Program-made: the position numbers and the translations under genes
Assembly: GCF_932526225.1 (NCBI RefSeq)
Contig: NC_064044.1
Location: forward strand, 1,309,001 to 1,373,000
Reading direction: 5' to 3'
DNA: 64,000 bases
Origin: Nematostella vectensis
Taxonomy: Eukaryota > Cnidaria > Anthozoa > Actiniaria > Edwardsiidae
The notes under the pieces: generated by a model
What the model saw: only the letters and a program-made list of their open reading frames with translations
Database searches by the model: none
Told to the model about the DNA's origin: nothing
Shown here: positions 1 through 8,427 of the stretch, in pieces
How positions within the stretch are numbered: position 1 is the first letter of the stretch
Layout: every line of letters starts with the position of its first letter

Positions 1-72
1 GGAATTGTAATGAAAATTACTTTTAATACTATTGGTATCGTAAACTATCCCAAGCAAAGTCACCATCGGACT

Positions 73-193
73 GGAGGTTACATTCGGGAAAAGCTTCAGG
101 GTTACATTCGGGAATTTGTTTTACGAGTGTAACCTCCAAAAGGTTACAATCGATAATTTTTTTCCGAATGTAAATTCCAAAAAGTAACATTAG
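73..193 (+). repeat. Alternating short-motif cluster inside the monomer (representative copy)
   Basis: Two direct copies of GGTTACATTCGGGAA lie 24 bp apart (76-90 and 100-114). They are followed by inverted TGTAACCTCC (128-137), the exact complement of GGAGGTTACA at 73-82. Next come direct GGTTACAATCG (142-152), inverted TTCCGAATGTAA (162-173) and a weaker TAACATTAGG (184-193). So about six related motifs lie in 120 bp, in both orientations. The cluster is present in nearly every monomer and explains the repetitive peptides seen in the spurious ORFs. Confidence 0.8.
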
Positions 194-437
194 GAAAAAT
201 AAAACAGTCTACTCGGAAAAAAAGGTATATCAATCTATCGAGCGCTATGCTCTATGTTAGAATCTACTTAATCAAGTTATCCAAGGAATCTAGTTAGTTC
301 TTGTGTGCATAAAATATGTACAGGATCCTGAACAAAGCATGAGCACATCAAAGATGCTGAGAGTACATAAAAATGTCCCTATACCTTCTTTTTATGTCAT
401 GACACACCAAGAACAGTATAATTAAGTATCGATATTT

Positions 438-464
438 AAAAAAAAATAAAGAAAAAAAAAAATA
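438..464 (-). terminator. Possible Pol III terminator: T-run after the tRNA-like element (representative copy)
   Basis: On the minus strand the tRNA-like element is followed after TA by a run of about ten T residues, then CTTTA, then a second T-run. Runs of four or more T in the sense strand terminate RNA polymerase III, and this is where a tRNA gene's terminator would lie. Lengths vary from copy to copy. It could equally be just an A-rich tract of the satellite. Confidence 0.4.
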
Positions 465-536
465 GGCTATCAGCGGGAATCGAACCCGGGTCGCTGCGTT
501 AGTAGTCAAGTGCCCGCAACGAAAGACTAACGTGGC
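465..536 (-). pseudogene. tRNA-like element in every monomer (representative copy)
   Basis: Read on the minus strand this is 72 nt, the length of a tRNA without CCA. The T-arm is a 4-bp stem (CGGG/CCCG, 474-488) around the loop TTCGATT. It contains GGTTCGATTCC (476-486), an exact match to the Pol III B-box consensus. From T8 the spacing to the B box is within one base of canonical. The D-stem GTCT/GGGC pairs with two wobbles. The anticodon loop reads CTACTAA, with T33 and A37-A38 and an apparent anticodon ACT (501-503). The anticodon stem pairs at only two of five positions and the acceptor stem (GCCACGT against TGATAGC) at three of seven, so I do not call a functional tRNA. The A box is poor. 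A T-run follows 2 nt after the 3' end. The parent isoacceptor cannot be determined. The element recurs about once per 546 bp through the array. Confidence 0.6.
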
Positions 537-1279
537 ATTGCTGAAGGGAATTGTAATGAAAATTACTTTTTATTCTATTGGTATCGTAAACTATCCCAAG
601 CAAAGTCACCATCGGACTAGAGGTTACATTCGGGAAAAGCTTCAGGGTTACATTCGGGAATTTGTTTTACGAGTGTAACCTCCAAAAGGTTACAATCGAT
701 ATTTTTTTTCCGAATGTAAATTCCAAAAAGTAACATTAGGAAAAATAAAACAGTATACTCGGAAAAAAAGGTATATCAATCTATCGAGCGCTATACTCTA
801 TCTTAGAAATCTACTTAATCAAGTTATCCAAGGAATCTAGTTAGTTCTTGTGTGCATAAAATATGTACAGGATCCTGAACAAAGCATGAGCACATCAAAG
901 ATGCTGAGAGTACATAAAAATGTCCCTATACCTTCTTTTTATGTCATGACACACCAAGAACAGTATAATTAAGTATCGATATTTAAAAAAAAAAATAAAG
1001 AAAAAAAAATAGGCTATCAGCGGGAATCGAACCCGGATCGCTGCGTTAGTAGTCAAGTGCCCGCAACGAAAGACTAACGTGGCATTGCTGAAGGGAATTG
1101 TAATGAAAATTACTTTTAATACTATTGGTATCGTAAACTATCCCAAGCAAAGTCACCATCGGACTGGAGGTTACATTCGGGAAAAGCTTCAGGGTTACAT
1201 TCGGGAATTTGTTTTACGAGTGTAACCTCCAAAAGGTTACAATCGATAATTTTTTTCCGAATGTAAATTCCAAAAAGTA

Positions 1280-1281
1280 AT
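1280..1281 (+). repeat. Deletion junction in a short monomer (1094-1566)
   Basis: The sequence jumps from AAAAAGTAA directly to TCTACTTAATC, removing about 74 bp between the motif cluster and the spacer. The same junction is found at 7219/7220 and 43819/43820. Confidence 0.85.
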
Positions 1282-4200
1282 CTACTTAATCAAGATATCC
1301 AAGGAATCTAGTTAGTTCTTGTGTGCATAAAATATGTACAGGATCCTGAACAAAGCATGAGCACATCAAAGATGCTGAGAGTACATAAAAATGTCCCTAT
1401 ACCTTCTTTTTATGTCATGACACACCAAGAACAGTATAATTAAGTATCGATATTTAAAAAAAAAAAATAAAGAAAAAAAAAATAGGCTGTCAGCGGGAAT
1501 CAAACCCGGGTAGCTGCGTTAGTAGTCAAGTGCCCGCAACGAAAGACTAACGTGGCATTGCTGAAGGGAATTGTAATGAAAATTACTTTTAATTCTATTG
1601 GTATCGTAAACTATCCCAAGCAAAGTCACCATCGGACTGGAGGTTACATTCGGGAAAAGCTTCAGGGTTACATTCGGGAATTTGTTTTACGAGTGTAACC
1701 TCCAAAAGGTTACAATCGATTTTTTTTTTCCGAATGTAAATTCCAAAAAGTAACATTAGGAAAAATAAAACAGTATACTCGGAAAAAAAAGGTATATCAA
1801 TCTATCGAGCGCTATGCTCTATGTTAGAATCTACTTAATCAAGTTATCCAAGGAATCTAGTTAGTTCTTGTGTGCATAAAATATGTACAGGATCCTGAAG
1901 AAAGCATGAGCACATCAAAGATGCTGAGAGTACATAAAAATGTCCCTATACCTTCTTTTTATGTCATTACACACCAAGAACAGTATAATTAAGTATCGAT
2001 ATTTAAAAAAAAAAATAAAGAAAAAAAAAATAGGCTATCAGCGGGAATCGAGCCCGGGTGGCTACGTTAGTAGTCAAGTGCCCGCAACGAAAGACTAACG
2101 TGGCATTGCTGAAGGGAATTGTAATGAAAATTACTTTTAATTCTATTGGTATCGTAAACTATCCCAAGCAAAGTCACCATCGGACTGGAGGTTACATTCG
2201 GGAAAAGCTTCAGGGTTACATTCGGGAATTTGTTTTACGAGTGTAACCTCCAAAAGGTTACAATCGATATTTTTTTTTTCCGAATGTAAATTCCAAAAAG
2301 TAACATTAGGAAAAATAAAACAGTATACTCGGAAAAAAAGGTATATCAATCTATCGAGCTCTATACTCTATCTTAGAATCTACTTAATCAAGTTATCCAA
2401 GGAATCTAGTTAGTTCTTGTGTGCATAAAATATGTACAGGATCCTGAAGAAAGCATGAGCACATCAAAGATGCTGAGAGTACATAAAAATGTCCCTATAC
2501 CTTCTTTTTATGTCATTACACACCAAGAACAGTATAATTAAGTATCGATATTTAAAAAAAAAAATAAAGAAAAAAAAATAGGCTATCAGCGGGAATCGAA
2601 CCCGGGTGGCTACGTTAGTAGTCAAGTGCCCGCAACGAAAGACTAACGTGGCATTGCTGAAGGGAATTGTAATGAAAATTACTTTTAATTCTATTGGTAT
2701 CGTAAACTATCCCAAGCAAAGTCACCATCGGACTGGAGGTTACATTCGGGAAAAGCTTCAGGGTTACATTCGGGAATTTGTTTTACGAGTGTAACCTCCA
2801 AAAGGTTACAATCGATATTTTTTTTTTTCGAATGTAAATTCCAAAAAGTAACATTAGGAAAAATAAAACAGTATACTCGGAAAAAAAGGTATATCAATCT
2901 ATCGAGCTCTATACTCTATCTTAGAATCTACTTAATCAAGTTATCCAAGGAATCTAGTTAGTTCTTGTGTGCATAAAATATGTACAGGATCCTGAACAAA
3001 GCATGAGCACATCAAAGATGCTGAGAGTACATAAAAATGTCCCTATACCTTCTTTTTATGTCATGACACACCAAGAACAGTATAATTAAGTATCGATATT
3101 TAAAAAAAAAATAAAGAAAAAAAAAATAGGCTAGCAGCGGGAATCGAACCCGGATCGCTGCGTTAGTAGTCACGTGCCCGCAACGAAAGACTAACGTGGC
3201 ATTGCTGAAGGGAATTGTAATGAAAATTACTTTTAATTCTATTGGTATCGTAAACTATCCCAAGCAAAGTCACCATCGGACTGGAGGTTACATTCGGGAA
3301 AAGCTTCAGGGTTACATTCGGGAATTTGTTTTACGAGTGTAACCTCCAAAAGGTTACAATCGATTTTTTTTTTCCGAATGTAAATTCCAAAAAGTAACAT
3401 TAGGAAAAATAAAACAATATACTCGGAAAAAAAGGTATATCAATCTATCGAGCGCTATACTCTATCTTAGAATCTACTTAATCAAGTTATCCAAGGAATC
3501 TAGTTAGTTCTTGTGTGCATAAAATATGTACAGGATCCTGAACAAAGCATGAGCACATCAAAGATGCTGAGAGTACATAAAAATGTCCCTATACCTTCTT
3601 TTTATGTCATGACACACCAAGAACAGTATAATTAAGTATCGATATTTAAAAAAAAAAATAAAGAAAAAAAATAGGCTAGCAGCGGGAATCGAACCCGGAT
3701 CGCTGCGTTAGTAGTCAAGTGCCCGCAACAAAAGACTAACGTGGCATTGCTGAAGGGAATTGTAATGAAAATTACTTTTAATACTATTGGTATCGTAAAC
3801 TATCCCAAGCAAAGTCACCATCGGACTGGAGGTTACATTCGGGAAAAGCTTCAGGGTTACATTCGGGAATTTGTTTTACGAGTGTAACCTCCAAAAGGTT
3901 ACAATCGATTTTTTTTTTCCGAATGTAAATTCCAAAAAGTAACATTAGGAAAAATAAAACAGTATACTCGGAAAAAAAGGTATATCAATCTATCGAGCTC
4001 TATACTCTATCTTAGAATCTACTTAATCAAGTTATCCAAGGAATCTAGTTAGTTCTTGTGTGCATAAAATATGTACAGGATCCTGAACAAAGCATGAGCA
4101 CATCAAAGATGCTGAGAGTACATAAAAATGTCCCTATACCTTCTTTTTATGTCATGACACACCAAGAACAGTATAATTAAGTATCGATATTTAAAAAAAA

Positions 4201-7200
4201 AAATAAAGAAAAAAAAAAATAGGCTAGCAGCGGGAATCGAACCCGGATCGCTGCGTTAGTAGTCAAGTGCCCGCAACGAAAGACTAACGTGGCATTGCTG
4301 AAGGGAATTGTAATGAAAATTACTTTTAATTCTATTGGTATCGTAAACTATCCCAAGCAAAGTCACCATCGGACTGGAGGTTACATTCGGGAAAAGCTTC
4401 AGGGTTACATTCGGGAATTTGTTTTACGAGTGTAACCTCCAAAAGGTTACAATCGATTTTTTTTTTCCGAATGTAAATTCCAAAAAGTAACATTAGGAAA
4501 AATAAAACAATATACTCGGAAAAAAAGGTATATCAATCTATCAAGCGCTATACTCTATCTTAGAATCTACTTAATCAAGTTATCCAAGGAATCTAGTTAG
4601 TTCTTGTGTGCATAAAATATGTACAGGATCCTGAACAAAGCATGAGCACATCAAAGATGCTGAGAGTACATAAAAATGTCCCTATACCTTCTTTTTATGT
4701 CATGACACACCAAGAACAGTATAATTAAGTATCGATATTAAAAAAAAAAAATAAAGAAAAAAAATAGGCTAGCAGCGGGAATCGAACCCGGATCGCTGCG
4801 TTAGTAGTCAAGTGCCCGCAACGAAAGACTAACGTGGCATTGCTGAAGGGAATTGTAATGAAAATTACTTTTAATACTATTGGTATCGTAAACTATCCCA
4901 AGCAAAGTCACCATCGGACTGGAGGTTACATTCGGGAAAAGCTTCAGGGTTATATTCGGGAATTTGTTTTACGAGTGTAACCATCAAAAGGTTACAATAG
5001 ATATTTTTTTTCCGAATGTAAATTCCAAAAAGTAACATTAGGAAAAATAAAACAGTATACTCGGAAAAAAAGGTATATCAATCTATCGAGCGCTATGCTC
5101 TATGTTAGAATCTACTTAATCAAGTTATCCAAGGAATCTAGTTAGTTCTTGTGTGCATAAAATATGTACAGGATCCTGAACAAAGCATGAGCACATCAAA
5201 GATGCTGAGAGTACATAAAAATGTCCCTATACCTTCTTTTTATGTCATGACACAACAAGAACAGTATAATTAAGTATCGATATTTAAAAAAAAAAATTAA
5301 GAAAAAAAAAATAGGCTGTCAGCGGGAATCGAACCCGGGTCGCTGCGTTAGTAGTCAAGTGCCCATAACGAAAGACTAACGTGGCATTGCTGAAGGGAAT
5401 TGTAATGAAAATTACTTTTAATACTATTGGTATCGTAAACTATCCCAAGCAAAGTCACCATCGGACTGGAGGTTACATTCGGGAAAATCTTCAGGGTTAC
5501 AATCGGGAATTTGTTTTACGAGTGTAACCTCCAAAAGGTTACAATCGATAATTTTTTGTCCGAATGTAAATTCCAAAAAGTAACATTAGGAAAAATAAAA
5601 CAGTATACTCGGAAAAAAAGGTATATCAATCTATCGAGCGCTATGCTCTATGTTAGAATCTACTTAATCAAGTTATCCAAGGCATCTAGTTAGTTCTTGT
5701 GTGCATAAAATATGTACAGGATCCTGAACAAAGCATGAGCACATCAAAGATGCTGAGAGTTCGTAAAAATGTCCCTATACCTTCTTTTTATGTCATGACA
5801 CACCAAGAACAGTATAATTAAGTATCGATATTTAAAAAAAAAATAAGAAAAAAAAATAGGCTATCAGCGGGAATCGAACCCGGATCGCTGCGTTAGTAGT
5901 CAAGTGCCCGCAACGAAAGACTAACGTGGCATTGCTGAAGGGAATTGTAATGAAAATTACTTTTAATACTATTGGTATCGTAAACTATCCCAAGCAAAGT
6001 CACCATCGGACTGGAGGTTACATTCGGGAAAAGCTTCAGGGTTACATTCGGGAATTTGTTTTACGAGTGTAACCTCCAAAAGGTTACAATCGATAATTTT
6101 TTTCCGAATGTAAATTCCAAAAAGTAACATTAGGAAAAATAAAACAGTATACTCGGAAAAAAAGGTATATCAATCTATCGAGCGCTATGCTCTATGTTAG
6201 AATCTACTTAATCAAGTTATCCAAGGAATCTAGTTAGTTCTTGTGTGCATAAAATATGTACAGGATCCTGAACAAAGCATGAGCACATCAAAGATGCTGA
6301 GAGTACATAAAAATGTCCCTATACCTTCTTTTTATGTCATGACACACCAAGAACAGTATATTTAAGTATCGATATTTAAAAAAAAATAAAGAAAAAAAAA
6401 ATAGGCTATCAGCGGGAATCGAACCCGGGTCGCTGCGTTAGTAGTCAAGTGCCCGCAACGAAAGACTAACGTGGCATTGCTGAAGGGAATTGTAATGAAA
6501 ATTACTTTTAATTCTATTGGTATCGTAAACTATCCCAAGCAAAGTCACCATCGGACTAGAGGTTACATTCGGGAAAAGCTTCAGGGTTACATTCGGGAAT
6601 TTGTTTTACGAGTGTAACCTCCAAAAGGTTACAATCGATATTTTTTTTCCGAATGTAAATTCCAAAAAGTAACATTAGGAAAAATAAAACAGTATACTCG
6701 GAAAAAAAGGTATATCAATCTATCGAGCGCTATACTCTATCTTAGAAATCTACTTAATCAAGTTATCCAAGGAATCTAGTTAGTTCTTGTGTGCATAAAA
6801 TATGTACAGGATCCTGAACAAAGCATGAGCACATCAAAGATGCTGAGAGTACATAAAAATGTCCCTATACCTTCTTTTTATGTCATGACACACCAAGAAC
6901 AGTATAATTAAGTATCGATATTTAAAAAAAAAAATAAAGAAAAAAAAATAGGCTATCAGCGGGAATCGAACCCGGATCGCTGCGTTAGTAGTCAAGTGCC
7001 CGCAACGAAAGACTAACGTGGCATTGCTGAAGGGAATTGTAATGAAAATTACTTTTAATACTATTGGTATCGTAAACTATCCCAAGCAAAGTCACCATCG
7101 GACTGGAGGTTACATTCGGGAAAAGCTTCAGGGTTACATTCGGGAATTTGTTTTACGAGTGTAACCTCCAAAAGGTTACAATCGATAATTTTTTTCCGAA

Positions 7201-7218
7201 TGTAAATTCCAAAAAGTA

Positions 7219-7220
7219 AT
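7219..7220 (+). repeat. Deletion junction in a short monomer (7033-7504)
   Basis: Same junction as at 1280/1281, with the shared marker AAGATATCC just after it. This is the block B counterpart of the block A short monomer. Confidence 0.85.
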
Positions 7221-7549
7221 CTACTTATTCAAGATATCCAAGGAATCTAGTTAGTTCTTGTGTGCATAAAATATGTACAGGATCCTGAACAAAGCATGAG
7301 CACATCAAAGATGCTGAGAGTACATAAAAATGTCCCTATACCTTCTTTTTATGTCATGACACACCAAGAACAGTATAATTAAGTATCGATATTTAAAAAA
7401 AAAAAATAAAGAAAAAAAAATAGGCTGTCAGCGGGAATCAAACCCGGGTAGCTGCGTTAGTAGTCAAGTGCCCGCAACGAAAGACTAACGTGGCATTGCT
7501 GAAGGGAATTGTAATGAAAATTACTTTTAATTCTATTGGTATCGTAAAC

Positions 7550-7551
7550 TA
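7550..7551. repeat. Target-site duplication TA, left copy
   Basis: This TA is present once in uninterrupted monomers (GTAAACTATCCC) and appears on both sides of the island; the partner is 13657-13658. Confidence 0.7.
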
Positions 7552-7577
7552 CTCAGTGCCTCTAAGGCACTGCTGAA
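7552..7577 (+). repeat. Terminal inverted repeat, left
   Basis: Begins CTCAGTGC and contains TAAGGCA and GCTGAA in the same order and spacing as the reverse complement of the right end. The two match at 22 of 26 positions, the mismatches being at positions 9, 11, 19 and 20. Confidence 0.85.
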
Positions 7578-8427
7578 TTTTTCAGTTTTACCCCCAGCAT
7601 TGATTTTGGTCGCGGGGGCCTAGGTACCATGTATCCTTGACAACACAACAGAGGCGCTGACGTGACGCTCTTACTTCAGATATGGCGAATTTTGTGAGCG
7701 AATTTCGTAGTTTTAGAGTGAATAACAATGGAAATTGGCCGAAATATCATGGAATAAATGGTCTGCAAATAGTTTCTTTCGGAATGTCTATGGCGGGGAA
7801 AAGGTATGTAAATAATCAAAGCTATAACTGTGTCATGTCTTCGACTTTGTTGCGGCCATGTGCGAAATATTCCTTCGATGTATTCCATTCCTGTGATCCC
7901 AGCTATTATTCTTTTAACCCTAACCACTCTCAGAAGTTATTGTAGATCTTTATGTTTTTTTTATGTATTTCAGAGATACTAAAGGCTTGCTTAATGTTTT
8001 AACAGTTTGATTGATCCGTTTGGTTTGAATGAAGTTTGTTATTTTGGATTTGTTTTCATTAAAAGATTATAACTTATAATTACCAAGTATCGACCGGTGG
8101 TTAATATTTTAGTTATTGATTTTAATGACATAAGCATCCATAGAAAATGAAAATAGTCTCTAATTTGGGGGATGGGGGATTATTTAACTAATTTTGAAAC
8201 ATTTTATTGAGATGTTTAATGCGATTATTATTCGCAATTTGATCATCACTTTTGAAAACTGTGGTGGCTCCTAAAAGAGCCGTTTGGTTTGTGTCTGTGT
8301 TTGATTCTTAAAACAACCATTGAACTTTGGAGCTTCTGGTTGAAATGTTGATCTTAGATAGGCCTCTTGTAAAACTGCTGGTCTGTAACTGGCTCTAAAC
8401 CACTGGGGCTGAGGTGGATGCTTGGGT
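7578..8427. other. Left non-coding segment of the transposon, including the gene's 3' flank
   Basis: This stretch lies between the left inverted repeat and the stop codon of the transposase-like gene. The part nearest the end is moderately GC-rich (GCGGGGGCCTAGGTACC near 7612) and contains TTGACAAC, which also occurs near the right end. At 7676-7945 both strands carry an open frame of 83-87 codons, the plus-strand one starting with ATGGCG. They overlap base for base, neither resembles a known protein, and I do not call either a gene. From about 7950 the DNA is AT-rich, with a possible polyadenylation signal for the minus-strand gene. Confidence 0.6.
8203..8208 (-). promoter_or_regulatory. Possible polyadenylation signal AATAAA
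   Basis: AATAAA on the minus strand about 220 nt downstream of the stop codon of the transposase-like gene, in AT-rich DNA. Position and sense fit a 3' end signal; it is a six-base motif and could occur by chance. Confidence 0.4.

Larger units (their letters stand above)
1..546 (+). repeat. Representative satellite monomer
   Basis: One full unit, described as the type copy. Bases 1-72 include a small perfect hairpin (GTAAT-GAAA-ATTAC). Bases 73-193 hold a cluster of short motifs in both orientations. Bases 215-435 are a spacer with no recognised motif apart from a weak GAGC/GCTC hairpin at about 239-251. Bases 436-464 are an A-rich tract that varies in length between copies. Bases 465-536 carry a tRNA-like element read on the minus strand. 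Bases 537-546 link to the next copy. I do not recognise this satellite as a named family. Confidence 0.9.
1..5940 (+). repeat. Higher-order repeat block A (11 monomers)
   Basis: Eleven monomers, the third being the 473-bp deletion copy. The order of diagnostic variants recurs in the next block at an offset of 5938-5940: ACTAGAGG plus TTAGAAATC in monomer 2, the short monomer 3, AAGAAAGC plus GTCATTACAC in monomer 4, GAGCTCTATAC in monomers 5-6, GGTTATATTC plus CACAACAAG in monomer 10, and GAGTTCGTAAA in monomer 11. Confidence 0.85.
1..7551 (+). repeat. Satellite array, left block (about 15 monomers of ~546 bp)
   Basis: Head-to-tail monomers, all in one orientation. Taking the recurring GGAATTGTAATG as phase zero, monomers start at 1, 547, 1094, 1567, 2115, 2663, 3211, 3756, 4304, 4849, 5396, 5941, 6486, 7033 and 7505. 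Lengths are 545-548 bp except for two short copies of 472-473 bp (starting at 1094 and 7033). Differences between copies are mostly single bases and homopolymer length in the A-rich tract. The last monomer is cut at 7551 by the transposon. No protein gene is credible here: the recurring ~60-70 residue ORFs repeat once per monomer, lie on both strands over the same bases, mostly lack ATG starts and are broken by homopolymer length changes. The block continues beyond the window's left edge. Confidence 0.97.

Noticed and set aside
508-524. CENP-B box-like sequence (TTCGTTGCGGG on the minus strand)
   Set aside because: A CENP-B box needs TTCG, four bases, A, two bases, CGGG; here only three bases separate TTCG and CGGG, so it does not match.
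465-536. Functional tRNA gene (anticodon ACT)
   Set aside because: Only three of seven acceptor pairs and two of five anticodon-stem pairs form, and the A box is poor. The cloverleaf is degenerate.
2143-2349. Recurring ~68-residue minus-strand ORF (PECNPEAFPECNLQ)
   Set aside because: It covers the same bases as the plus-strand satellite ORF, lacks an ATG start and is lost or regained with T-run length. A repeat artefact.
5511-5693. Recurring ~60-residue plus-strand ORF (ECNLQKVT...ECKFQKVT) in many monomers
   Set aside because: It begins at TTG, repeats once per satellite unit, is broken in many copies by homopolymer length changes, and its repeated peptide merely reflects the short DNA motif cluster.
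1-7551. CRISPR array
   Set aside because: Periodicity is 546 bp with the whole unit conserved; there are no short repeats with unique spacers, and the genome is eukaryotic.
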